A stretch of DNA of 64,000 bases from Gnetum montanum (lineage: Eukaryota; Streptophyta; Gnetopsida; Gnetales; Gnetaceae). Where the stretch lies: NCBI GenBank assembly GCA_015680685.1, contig MNCI01014441.1:496391-560390 (forward strand), given 5' to 3'. A program made the position numbers and the translations under genes. Positions 1 through 10,908 of the stretch are shown here, piece by piece. Every line of letters begins with the position of its first letter. Within the stretch, counting starts at the first letter, position 1. The notes under the pieces are model-generated. The model was not told the DNA's origin and made no database searches. It worked only from the letters and a program-made list of their open reading frames with translations.

Positions 1-963
1 TCCCTACTCTCCCTTCTTCTATGTCATGACTCTCTAGAGTGCCCTCATCCCCTTTCCTAGCTATTTCGTCTATGACTTCCACTTTGCCTACCTTTATCCC
101 CATGGTCTTTTTCTTTATGACTGCATTTGGATAATGAAGGAGAGGGTGAAGGAGATGATGAAGGTGAAGAAGAAGGGAAACCATCATCATCATGATGTCT
201 ACTACCTTCTCTTTGGCAGTCACGGCCTCGATCGTGATTACGATCAGAATGTCCACCTTTATCATGTGTTCGTGTCCCTTTTTTGAATCCTTTGTGCCCG
301 TGGGTATTAGAACCTGGGTTATGAATAGTGGAATGAAGGTTCTAATACACAACCCCTTGGCCAAAGTTAAGGGGAGGAACATCATTGTGTGCACAACTAC
401 CTAACGTAGGTTCACCACCCTCATTTTCACTTAATACATGTGCAAGATCTTAGAACCACTTATCCTTAAAAGGCTTATGATGTCTCTCCTATTGCAAGTC
501 CTTTTGACGTTGTGCCTCTGTGGGATGATATTCTCTCAAGTCATGGTCTTACACAATGTAAATCTGCATGTAAGTGCGGCATGCCAATTCGTGTGAGAGC
601 ATGAAGAAGCATGCTCAGGACTGAACGATTGGGAGGTAACACTATGTTACCTTCTAAGTCTTGTCAATGCAGTTGTTCGTCTTGATGGAGGATAAAGGTG
701 AAGTCTGGTATATACTCATTAGGATGAATATATACCACTTGAACTTGTTGAGGGACTGGCAGATCAATGTCATGTGTATTACACCGCTGACTATTTCCTA
801 TTTCAGACTTAGGTGGTGAGGAACTTTCATACGAAGAAGGAGACATACTTGTTTGATCAGTGTGCAATGTATTCTTGTTTTTTATTTTCTCAACCAACCC
901 TAAGGGTTCGTTCCAATGATATGAACGATTTCCTATGTTCTAGTTAGCGCACAAACAACTAAG
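1..963 (-). pseudogene. Element A leader and N-terminal gag, decayed
   Basis: This tract lies directly internal to the primer-binding site of LTR A, where an Athila-type element carries its leader and gag. Read on the minus strand, about 400 to 60 gives a tract rich in Arg, Asp and His (HDRGRD, then RHHDDDG) followed by a Ser/Pro run. The same arrangement recurs in element C near 30140-30330, which supports homology. No intact frame remains, and the rest of the element lies left of the window. The Retrotrans_gag core is not reached here. The gag assignment rests on position and on the match to C. Confidence 0.5.
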
Positions 964-982
964 TCCCTAGCAACAATGCCAA
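964..982 (-). other. Primer-binding site of element A (tRNA-Asp type)
   Basis: On the minus strand the bases after the LTR end read TTGGCATTGTTGCTAGGGA. This is close to the complement of a plant tRNA-Asp 3' end (TGGCGCCGTTGCCGGGGA). Differences lie at former CG and CHG sites, as expected after cytosine deamination. It fixes the orientation of the element as minus. Confidence 0.75.
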
Positions 983-1951
983 TGATGAGCGGTGAGGTAC
1001 CCCTACGCTCAACCATATGAATATGAGCGTTTCATGCATAATCTAGTCAAATTCCAAGGACTAAGTGCTTACGCACCCTTGTGGAACAAGGATGAGTTAG
1101 TTGATCGTTGTCTTCCCAAGCTTACCTGTATGTCACGATTGTATGGTTAAGTAAGCTTGAGGCATATGATTTTTATAGCTTTTATGTTTTTATGTCTTGT
1201 GCTAGTAGGGAATGAGAGAGGTAACTAAGTGACTAATTTAACTTAACCACTTATTAACTAAGTTCTAACTAATCTTAACACCAGCATCCATTCCCACTTG
1301 TTGTACACATCCTAAACCAATGTAACACTGCTAGGATTACCAAACACTAATTGTTACTAGGTTACCAAGTGTTACACGCATGCTCAAAGTCGTCGTGTGT
1401 GTGTGTGTAATTTAACGATTTGCTTAATTGATCAAAATGAATTGCTATGCTAATAATAGAAATGTAAAGTGTAGAAAATAAAATAAAATAAAATAAATGT
1501 GCAAGAAAACAAATCTCAAGTGCTGCAAGGATGAATCAAAGAGCTTGTCTTTATTGTACACAAGGTGTGCTTAGGTACACAATGCTTGAATAAAGATTCG
1601 TCCACACTTAGACCTCCTACTACGGGTACTTGGAAAATCCTCTAACTTTCAAACAAACTATAGGAGTTTCACTACTTGACTGCTAAAAGACTTCCTTCCC
1701 AATTGTGCACCTGTGCACTATATTTATAGGCTTGGGAGTAACTACTCTAATAATTAGAGTAATCGCTCTAATAATTAGAATAATTGCTAAAGTAACTACT
1801 AGAGTAACCACTCTAATAATTAGAGTAACTACTAGACTAACCACTCTAATAATTAGAGTAACCGCTAGAGTAACAACTCTAATAATTAGAATAACTACTA
1901 GAGTAACTGCTCTAATAATTATAATAACTGCTAGAGTAATCGCTCTCATCA
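983..1951 (-). mobile_element. 5' LTR of element A (Athila-type Ty3/gypsy)
   Basis: The LTR is bounded by TGATGAG at 983 and CTCATCA at 1945-1951, an inverted-repeat pair shared by the other LTRs of this family. A primer-binding site abuts its inner end. On the minus strand a TATA-like CCTATAAATATAG lies at about 1718-1730, just downstream of a tandem array that fills U3. The remaining part, about 1000-1700, is similar to LTR B only near the end and in the block CACTAGGATTACC-like. The second LTR is outside the window, so the target duplication cannot be tested. Confidence 0.8.
1739..1945. repeat. Tandem palindromic minisatellite in U3 of LTR A
   Basis: About seven copies of a unit built around CTCTAATAATTAGAG, spaced by short links such as TAACTACTAGAGTAAC, alternate here. 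Each 15-base core is a palindrome around one central base, so each copy can fold back. The array lies immediately upstream of the LTR TATA box, where enhancer repeats sit in some retroelements. A regulatory role is inference. Confidence 0.85.
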
Positions 1952-3129
1952 CTTACTAAGTAATTCGACATCATCTTATGCCTTCCAAAACATCTAATAA
2001 ATTTCCCATATCATCTAATAATCTATTGATAGATTAGAAATTCATTACCCATCTCCTATCCATATAATAAACTTTCACTACTTGAGATTTCTTCTTTGTG
2101 AACTTTGAATGTCAAATTTTCAAAAATTGTGCATCATTGATGACCTTGACCCCCTAGATAAGCTTTACATCTTCTAGATATTCCATTTGACCCATTTTTT
2201 ACAAGTTTTAGAACTCTTGCACACTAGCTTTCAAAGGCTATAATTTTGCCCTCATAGTTTTGATTTCTAAAAAATTCTTCAATCTTGATGATCCTTGAGT
2301 GCTTAACTTAGTTGTGGGGAGGTACATTGTGCAATATAAGCAAACAACAATTTGAAAATTTGAGCCACAAATTCCTAGCACCTGAAAGATATTATAAAGG
2401 ATAAGTACAAAGAGATAATAAGAATCTTGAACTTAATTAATTGAACTAAGGCCAGAAAGATTCAAGTAAGACTCCTAATAGACTAGAACAACTATGTTAG
2501 GCCATGATAAGTAAGGAAAATGATAGAAGGTCATAAGTAACTTAAATATATAACACTTAAGAGGTTCCTTTTTGAAAATTTTTCAAACTTTGTAATCATA
2601 ATAAGATAAGAACTTGATATAACCAAAGGTATGAGCAAGACAGAGAACTATTAAGAATTGATAGGAACACCCTAATAATTTCAAACCCTTGTTGATTGCA
2701 AATGGCCCTAAAGAGGACACCAAAAGGAGAACCTTCATAACATGAGAGCAAAAGAGCAAGAGGCCATGTGAAAGGATGAGCGAGGGAACAAACCCCACAA
2801 GTATAGCACGTAGAGAAGGAGGCTCAATTATATAGCATTCATTAAGAAACTCCTACTTCAAAGCACTCAACCCAAGGAGAGGTAGAAATTTCACAAGCAC
2901 CTAAACAAGGAAAGTAACTCGCGTTGTCACCAGATTACCTCTAGGCCATCCAAGAAGATCGATCATGTCCACAATCATCATGGAACTGAATTTAGGTCCC
3001 TTCATGGAATTTGCTCTAGAAGCAGTGAAGACACAACTCCAAGCATCTCCATTATGGTCCACACTAACCAACAATAGTGAATGAAACTTAGGAGAAACCT
3101 ACAAATTCTGGTAAAACAAATAGCTTGAT
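1952..3129 (+). pseudogene. Element D internal region with an ORF2 fragment
   Basis: This is plus-strand internal sequence of element D, cut on the left by element A and on the right by element B. Near 2304-2320 the sequence TTAGTTGTGGGGAGG matches the conserved end of pol seen in C at about 35770. From about 2930 to 3129 the frame reads MELN, then FALEA and ASPLW, aligning with the ORF2 protein of B (VELNF, FALEA, GSPLW), and it carries stops. It resumes after B at 11718. The stretch 1952-2300 and the A/T-rich 2330-2900 show no recognisable domain. Confidence 0.55.
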
Positions 3130-3912
3130 TGATGAGTGGCGAGGTACCCCTACACTCAACTATATGAATACGAGCGTTTCACGCACGATCCGGTCGAACT
3201 CCAAAGACAGACTAGTTGTAGTATCTAGACAGTTAGTCTTAGGTCGCAGTTCACTGTCTTCCCATCTGGACTAGTGTTAACTTTGTCACGTATGGTTTAG
3301 TCCAGAGTGAGGTGTATGATGTGTTGCTATGCTAACGCTACTCCTGGGTATAATGGAAAATAATATTAGCTAAGCTAAGGAAGAGAGAGGGTGAGAGAAT
3401 CTAAACTAGCCTAAGTGCGATGAGTATCCGTTCCTCAATCATCCATACACACCTTGGACCTCGTGCATGACTACCACTAGGATTACCAAGCACAAATCCT
3501 AGGTATGCTACTGGGTTACCAAGTAGTCACACTTAAATGCTTGTGATCAAGTCATACTCATTTCGCGTTTAAGAGGAGTTTAAGGTGAAGAGATATTAAC
3601 TAAGAAAGTAGTAAATAACAATTAAGTGAATAATTAAACTACGTGAATGTTGTAATGATGAAGTAATCTTGATCTTTATTTCCTGTCATGTGTGTGTCCA
3701 AGTATGTCACACTTGAATAAGGATGCCATACAATTACAATCACCACACCGCGGGCATACACTAGGAGAAAAGGGTTGAGGGAAGAACTACTTAAAAATTT
3801 AACACTTAAAAAAAACTCCTATCAGAAATATCTACCTCTTATTTATAAATGAGGAGATAGGCTACGATATCACGTACGCGATATCACGGTTAACTAAAAT
3901 GGCAACTCATCA
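3130..3912 (-). mobile_element. 3' LTR of element B
   Basis: It starts TGATGAG and ends CTCATCA on the plus strand, 783 bp. U3 is very short: on the minus strand two GATATC motifs (about 3860-3890) are followed directly by a TATA-like TTTATAAATAAG near 3839-3850. It matches 10909-11717 almost throughout, except that the 5' LTR has three GATATC units where this one has two. Confidence 0.85.
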
Positions 3913-3924
3913 TACCCCCACAAC
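3913..3924 (-). other. Polypurine tract of element B
   Basis: The minus strand reads GTTGTGGGGGTA immediately before the LTR start TGATGAG. The same context, GAGTTTTCATTCAGTTGTGG, occurs before the 3' LTR of C (about 37728-37752), and a mutated form precedes that of D (about 12050-12074). This is where plus-strand priming is expected. Confidence 0.7.
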
Positions 3925-4103
3925 TGAATGAAAACTCGTCCTCGAATTACAGTGAGAACAAGTTCCATTGATTACATAGTGGATAAGTAAGGGATTATTG
4001 AATGGTAAGAATGGGTTCATGCCATAATGTGGAATCAAAACAAAATTAAGACACAACACACAAAATGCGGAAGGAAATCCTATAGCTACAAAATTGATGG
4101 AAC

Positions 4104-6891
4104 TCATGTAGTTCCTGGTGGCAATGGCTCCTCCATGGGTGCTTTTCCCTTATCTTGTGCTCTAGGTCCTGGGACTTGATGGCATTGAAGTATGGCTTGG
4201 AGTTTCTCCTCTTCAGTTCTAGGGTCTTACACCTTCCATGCTAATGTTCCAATGTTTGATGAAGTCGACACTTCCCATGGACAGGGTAGATGCAGAAACA
4301 TTTGATTTGCCTTGACATACCAAGCCACAAACACCCGTCATTCCTCCTCTCTGGCTTTGTCTCTGTATTCCTGAAAATTTGTAAGCCATTGAGCCAAGTC
4401 TGTTGCGACAACTTTTTGCCCCTGGTAGCTTTCCTTAACCACCTCAAGTTCAGAATTTGCAATCTCTAGTTTTTGTAATATCTTTTGCATTCTGCAAATT
4501 CTGTTTCATATTTGCTATAGGTGGTAGCTACCTGTTGTTCAAGCTCTGTTCTCGGGTGCCTTGCTATTAACATGGCAAGGTTGGCATACCGCAGGTTTGC
4601 CAACTCCATGTATTCTGTAAGATCCTAGATCTACAGGTCCTGATTTTTAATTTCCACCTGGTGGACAAAGGCATATGTGTCCAATATGGCCCGCCAGTCA
4701 ATGTGTTGAGCACTGATAGTGTTGATGTGGGCCTTGGCCATATGGATCTCCTTCTCAATGATCTATTTGTACATCCCCACCTAGTCCCAAAAGTGCTCCT
4801 TTAGCTATTCGTGTCATTTAGCTTCATTTTGCCACGCGCTAATTTTGATAGCCGTCTTTTGATGGATGGCACATACCTCCTCCATTGAGAGGGTTTGATT
4901 TTCCCTAGCTAAACAACTCATGTCTTGGTTGACCTGGATGAATTGTTCTTGAAACTGGTGAAAATGTTCTTAGAGAACATTCTTTTGCTTTTCCACAGAG
5001 GTCAACTGAAGGTTGTTGGCAACAAGCTACTTGTTTTCCTCTTGTAAGGCCTTGAGTGCCTTGGTATGCACATAAGTTTGCGCCTGTGCTGCAGAGGCAT
5101 CCCAAACATCCTTCTCTTTTTCTTCTGCCACCTTCTTATTCTCTGTTAATAGCCTAGTGAGTTGCTCAGTTCAAAAAGTATCCAACTGGTCCGCAGGAAT
5201 GAATTGAGAGGGATCCTGCTATGCTGCCTGCAGGGTTACGAGCCTTTCTTGCAATTTCAGCACTTCTGCTTCAGCATGCTCGGCCCTCATCTCTATCAAG
5301 ACCAACTTTCCCTTGGTGGAAATGAGGTCTGATTGAATTGTTATCACATCCTAAGGGATGTCAAACAGAGATGCCATTACTTGTCATGTTTGTAGCAATC
5401 GATTAAGTACATTCTCATGTTCCACAAGAGTCATGGAGGTTCTGGCCAAGGTTTGAGCATCCCATGCTCCTGTGAGATCTGCCAGTGGCACAATAGGTAC
5501 ATTGAATGATTCTTTAATTTGGTCTGCGACCACTTCTGCAGCTCCCGCTGCATCCTGGTGTTGTATGACCACCACTGTGGTCCCTTCACCAGTTTCTAAT
5601 TGCACTTGGAAAGATGAAGTATTTTCCGAGATCTATTATGACCAAGCACTTTTCCCTCCTCTTGTATGAATGGATAGTAAACCCCTTGCATGATCCAAAG
5701 AAACCATGGGCTGTATGGCATCGTTGATGATGCGAAGAGATTTGCATCATCGCGACTTCCCCAACTGACCATCTCAGCGATGGCCCTAAGATGGCTCATC
5801 AACATTCTGTAATCTTATTGCAGTGGCAGTTGATCCTGCTGGTCTGTGCTAGGCTTTGCTTCTTATTGTTGGCTAGGTCCCATGCTTAGAAGTTGGCTGG
5901 GCCCTGCTAGTTGAGTTGCCATTGGCCCTGCCATTTGTTCCTCTTCTTAATCTAGTCCCAACGTCTCACCAGTGATTTTCCTTGTAGCTAGTGGCTTTAG
6001 CAGTTTAACATATGAAGCATTTTGGGCTTTTCGGAGGACATTATTAGTGTATCCTCTGATACCAACACGTCAGCACAGCTTCCTGATAAGGCAAGAGAAG
6101 GGCAATGCCATCTTCCCTGTCTTCCATTCTTCAAATCGCCTCAAGATCTCCGTAAAATATAAATGAGGTAGGTTAGCATTAACCTTTCCTATCAACATTG
6201 CACATCCCCTAGCCGCATATGTTGGAATCATTTTTAAGCCCTTAGTGGGGAAGAGGTGATATGTTCCAATTTTGAAATAGATCCTCTCTTCCGTCGTCAA
6301 CTCCCCAAACGTCTTATCTTCCTTGCCATATGCCCTTTCCAACCAAACTCATTACACATCAGGGTCTGAATGGGTAGACAACTAAGCAACCTTGGGCCCT
6401 GTATTCGAAAGGTTTAATACTTCCAAAATGGCCTGAACAAAGAAGTCAACAGTCACACCACAAATGTTAACCATGGTGCCTTGTTCTTTATTGTGCCAAA
6501 ATTGGTACGTTTTCCCGAAGTACCAGGCACTGTTTTTAGAGAGGATAGGCCATAACGGGGATCCTTTGAGGTGGTCCCTAATAGCCTCTAGAGCGAACTC
6601 TGTGAAAGATTCAAAATTTAATTCCACAATCACCATAGTGAATGTGAACCTTTCATGGATAACCTGAATGCACTCCTGGGGCAACATGAGATGTTGTCCT
6701 TGTTCAAGCACTGCAGCAGCTCCTCCTTCTGCCTGCCTCGATTTTACAGTAGTAGGGTCCTCTTGGTGAATGCTAAATGATTGTTCCTCCTGCTCTGCAT
6801 GCTATCTGGCAGAGACTTGTCCTTCTCCTCTCCTAGGTCGTTTGCTCCCACCTTGAGTAGGACCTTTCTGTTGTTCTCGTTTTGGGGCCAT
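4104..6891 (-). pseudogene. ORF2 of element B: coiled-coil protein gene between pol and 3' LTR
   Basis: The frame starts at ATGGCCCC (6891, MAPKREQQ), right after a splice-acceptor-like TTGCAG, and ends at a TGA at 4104-4106 after DKGKAPMEEPLPPGTT. That is about 930 codons. Residues 1-60 are basic. Roughly residues 60-300 form a folded-looking domain (FALEAIRDHL, SPLWPIL, ERAYGKEDK, GTYHLFPTKG, ALPFSCLIRKLC), loosely like the plant transposon protein domain seen in Athila-type ORFs. The second half is coiled coil rich (EVLKLQERLVTLQ, KALKALQEENK, MQKILQKLEIANSELE). No signal peptide or membrane segment is visible, so it does not look like an envelope. Stops (mostly TAG) and at least one frameshift break it. 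Homologues lie in E and D. The function is unknown. Confidence 0.7.
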
Positions 6892-6958
6892 CTGCAATCA
6901 CACGAGGCCAATCGTTAGTAAGGTTGTTTTCAAAGTTAAGTTATACCTTACTGCTTAC
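6892..6958 (-). other. Possible leader intron of ORF2 (element B)
   Basis: On the minus strand AAG|GTAAGC (donor at 6958) and a pyrimidine-poor but valid GATTGCAG (ending at 6892) flank 67 bases directly before the ORF2 ATG. In E the ATG at 27970 also follows GATTGTAG, and in C the equivalent site at 37411-37418 reads GATTGTAG. The acceptor at the ATG is therefore conserved in three copies. The donor choice is uncertain, and a donor further upstream would make this acceptor that of a subgenomic RNA. Confidence 0.45.
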
Positions 6959-7354
6959 CTTAATGAATGTATTTTATCTCCGTGTGATGTTTCCTGAAAG
7001 ATTATAATAGTAAGTCCTTTTTTACTTAGGTGGTTTCAAATTTAGTTTCCCAGTATAACTAAGGGGATGGAATTATTTTTGGCACATTTATTCTTAATGT
7101 TAGAACTAATTATCCTTGATAATGTCCTTCGAGTGATGACAAATTTCAAAAAAGTTATACACTCTTCGGTGTGTGTCCCTCCCCCACGACTAAGCTGAAC
7201 ACTCCAAGTTCGAGTAGGTTCAGAAGGAATGAAAATCAGAGTAGTAGCAGGCAAGATATAGGTATAAAGGCAAGGGTCGTGCAATCGCAATTCGTAGAGA
7301 AAAATTCGAAAAACTCCCTTGCATGAATAGTTGAAAATGATGATAAATGGTGCA

Positions 7355-7430
7355 GAGGGATCACATATATATAGCTTGACGGGACGCGATATCATGTACA
7401 ATACATCGCGTACGCAATATCGCGGCTTTA
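7355..7430 (-). promoter_or_regulatory. Internal promoter-like block upstream of ORF2 (element B)
   Basis: On the minus strand a set of GATATC/ATATCGCG motifs (7385-7425) is followed by TATATATATG at about 7364-7373. This copies the layout of the LTR promoter of the same element (GATATC array, then TATA). It lies about 470 bases before the ORF2 start. The sequence outside the motifs is not LTR-like. Promoter function is inferred. Confidence 0.4.
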
Positions 7431-7449
7431 TTGATATTGGGCACAATGA

Positions 7450-8766
7450 AAGAGATTGAATTTTTTAAGATTTTCTTGAAATTGATGTTGTAAACTTAGG
7501 ACATTGGGCTATTATTAGGGGTTCTAGGATAATTTAGTTAGTTTTGAAGGCACTAATAATGATATGTGGTGGTATGGAAGAGAAAAAGGCCATGTGATGG
7601 TTCATAGAAACGTGTGAATCAAAGGGATAGTAATATGGGAAAGAGTATCGTTGACAATATGCGAAGGGTAGTAGATGATGTGTGGAAGATGTGTTATAAG
7701 TGCAAATTACAAAAATTATGCAAGTGGGTCCTCTCCAAAGTAGGTTCCAACCTATAATGCCCTTGCATAACCACACCTTAAAATGTTCGTAGGAACTAGA
7801 AGGGTTAAATGTAATCCACACTAGTTCCACAAAACACACACATGTAAGTATCACTGGAGTGAGGTAAGAATTCTATGCTACACAGGCCACAAACCACAAT
7901 TACATGAACAATGAGATGAGATGGACTATAGAAGGGATTGTAGAGATTGGGGCATGAGGTAATTGACCCAGGGCACAAGGAATCCTACATGTAAAGCATG
8001 ACTAATGTGTCATTAACCCATCGTTCCAAGATCAAGACCAAGTCTGTTCCTCTGATCAATGACACTGAATTGTTTTATCCCATGATGAGTGACTATGAGA
8101 GTACCATAACAACAAGGTGTATGATTACTTGGCATTTTATTCAAGGGAGGAGTGATTTTTGTTTTGTGGCACTTCCTTTGTTGTTTTTTTTTTCTTTTAT
8201 TTTTTTTTTTTGAATGAATGAATCCAAAGAAGCTGCCAACCTTCAGGCATGGGTGCATGTCTTTCCAGTGGGACCCCCTAGAATACCATTGGATTTTTGA
8301 ATGCCTTTTGATTACTCTTACTTCCATTTTACGTTAGATCTACAAGGATCTTAGTACAACCATGTTGCATGATAACTCTCACAGATGTTACGAAAGAGAA
8401 TCCGCAAGTCCCCTTGATGTCACACCCTAATCATTCCCTCTTGGTCCATCCTTCTTCATTTTGGGTACAATGAATACAAAATTAATTTCAAGTTTCAAGA
8501 ATGTCAAGAATATCACTGTACCCTCGAACAAAACCTCTTATCTGTAGAATGGATGAGTGGGTGTAATGGGCTCATTGTCCAAATAATTGATCACTTGAGA
8601 CCTGATAACATAGAATACACCTCAACCAATGAGCCACATGAATGTTGTATTCATAGATGAGATTACTTATAAAAAGACAAAAAGACAAAAAGGTAAAACA
8701 AGAAATTGAAAAATGAAAAACTGGAAAACAAAAAGTTGTAAAATTAAAGAAAATGAAAAGTAGTTA
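7450..8766 (-). other. Spacer of element B between pol end and ORF2
   Basis: No coding domain is visible. Two blocks match the spacer of element E: about 7700-7850 matches 38810-38950 (GTGGGTCCTCTCCAAAGT against GTGAGTTCTCCCTAAAGT), and about 8020-8110 matches 39100-39240. A T-rich run (8189-8211) and an A-rich patch (8670-8760) occur. The corresponding A-rich patch in E is at 39840-40010. Confidence 0.6.
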
Positions 8767-10889
8767 TTAATCCTGCTTGTTATTAGAATGGGAGATATCC
8801 CCCATAACTAAACGGTTAAGGATGGCAAGGATTAATAAATGAAAGATGAGGATCCTTGCATGTTGGAAATATTGAAACTTGGTCACACTTACCCCATTAG
8901 GGTTCACACACTTGATTATAGTAAGCATAGTGGGCAAATTTGTAAGATGTGGCTCTTGGGTAAAGTGTTGACCCACTATGATATTTGGGACCAGTAGATG
9001 GTATGCAAGGATTATAATGTCACTCTCCATGGCTGTATTCATTGGGTCGTATGGTTGTTGGAGTGTTAATTGGTGGCCCTAATGAAGTTACACAAGGCAC
9101 TGGGTTCGAAGAGAAGGATGCACTACAATGTTGGACCTGTGCTGAGTTGGAAAATGCAGTGGCCTTGGAACTGTGTTGTCCCTTCCTACGGTCATGTTTA
9201 AAGAAGGGACGCTTTCAATGTTGAGGAGGCCTCTAATTGCTATTGGCAATAGTAGCACAAGTAACGTTCGTGGGTTGTTGCTGTGGTGCAAACACTTCAG
9301 GAACAGTTGGTGGCGATGTGGAAGGAAGGAAAGGATGAGAATGTTGAAATTTAGGAGAAGTATAAGGTGCAAAAGGTAGTGGTTGTGTTGAAGACATGGG
9401 CTGATAGTATTGAGGAGAATGATAATGCGGCAGGATAGAGTATGTTGACCCAATTGGGGAAACAGGATGTTGGACTAGGTAAGCATTTGGATTCAGATGA
9501 TATGAAGGGTGTCTCCAGTTTAGGGATGGCTTCCCTCACGACTAGGATTGTTGCCACTGTGATTAAACACAATATCTCTGTACGAACTCTAGATGTAACG
9601 TGCTTCCCCAATGCTTGTATAAATGTAACAAGATTGGGCATTGGTCCTTGGGGTGATCATGCAGGCAAATGTTGCATTCATATGTATGATTGGCCATTGA
9701 GCTCTTATTTTCTTTATCCCTTCTTTCCGATTTTCTAATGATACTTTGTCCTACTTCTTGGGTTGTCAAAACTGTATCTCCAATAACATCAATATATTCT
9801 CCACACTTTTTATGCGTCCATTCCAACATCTTATTAATTTTGCCTCGACTTCCTCTAATGATTGTTGTACCGGCAAAGATGGTTCTTTTGCCTTGAGATG
9901 GGTTGATTTCTCCTTTTGATGATTATGGACCTTTGTTAAGTTTAGATTTTGGTCCTGTTGATGTTTTTCAACACTCTCCCATCTAGCCATTTCTACTTCC
10001 TCTTTTGCTACCCGCTTAATAAGCTCTTGGAATTGATGGGTTTGTAGTTTGTATAGTTGAACTTGGGCATACATCCCTAGGGTCTCTCTTGTTTCATCAT
10101 GTAGCCCATCAACGATATGGTACATTAGCCTTTCCTTGGAGAACTCATGGCCTGGGTAGTTGTTTAACAGTGCATAATATCTTTCTAAGGCCATGTCCAA
10201 GGGTTCATGTTGTGCCTGTTTCCACTCTTGGATTTGTTTCCTCAAGGCTGACACTCTTGCGTAAGTTTGATATATTTCGTTAAAGAATTCTACCATTGTT
10301 GGTCAACGTCGTATTGAATTTGGTTTTAATAATCTATACCATACTTTTGCTTGGCCAACGAGTGTCATAGGAAAGAGCTTGAGTTTGTGCCAACTATTAT
10401 CAATGTTGTTCCATGCATAGGCATCGTAGAAGGCTTGTAAATGTTGTTGTGGATCTAAGTCATAGCCTCCCGAGAATTTGGGAAAGTTGTTTAAATCGAA
10501 CTTGGATAGACGGCTCTCTTTACGATGCCTACGGGAGATTCAAATAGCCTCATGTATGTGTGTTAGGCTTGTAGTGGCTAGTAGGAGTTCATCGTCATCG
10601 AGTAAGTTATGCTTTCGTGTGTTAGGATGATGCTACCTTTGTTTATGTTTATAAGAAACCCTAACCTCGGATTGCATACTCCAATCTTCATTGTCATATA
10701 ATTCATTGGTTCCCCAATGAATTGCCTCACTAGATATGGCATTATCATAGTCTTATAGGAGAGACATGGTTGTGCAATTGTGTGTGAATTTGTATGTAAC
10801 TTTTTGCAATTATTTCTTCCTAAAAGATGTATCATTAATTCCTATACAGCGACCTTGTATGATATAACTAATCTAGATAACTAGCACTG
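8767..10889 (-). pseudogene. gag: gag of element B, with remnant of the pol end
   Basis: The minus strand encodes a Retrotrans_gag core at 10296-9980 (NEIYQTYARVSALRKQIQEW, then EPLDMALERYYALL and HIVDGLHDETRETLG), a basic linker, and a zinc-knuckle-like CNICLHDHPKDQCP near 9665-9710. A Pro/Gln/Ser-rich tail follows (about 9420-9250). Instead of protease and RT, the frame soon reaches FSYGGYLPF (about 8810-8785), the pol terminus equivalent to the one in C at 35770. About 4 kb of pol is therefore absent. The zinc-knuckle spacing is CX2CX3HX4C, one residue short of the usual form. Stops and shifts break the frame. Confidence 0.75.
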
Positions 10890-10908
10890 TCCCTGGCAAT
10901 GGCACCAA
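10890..10908 (-). other. Primer-binding site of element B (tRNA-Asp type)
   Basis: The minus strand reads TTGGTGCCATTGCCAGGGA right after the LTR end. It is complementary to tRNA-Asp apart from deamination-type changes. This marks 10909-11717 as the 5' LTR. Confidence 0.8.

Noticed and set aside
1705-1959. Overlapping open frames on both strands encoding Ile/Thr/Val-rich repeats
   Set aside because: They arise from the tandem palindromic repeat in U3 of LTR A, not from a protein gene.
4104-6891. Envelope gene as in some Athila elements
   Set aside because: No signal peptide, transmembrane segment or Cys pattern is visible; the second half is coiled coil.
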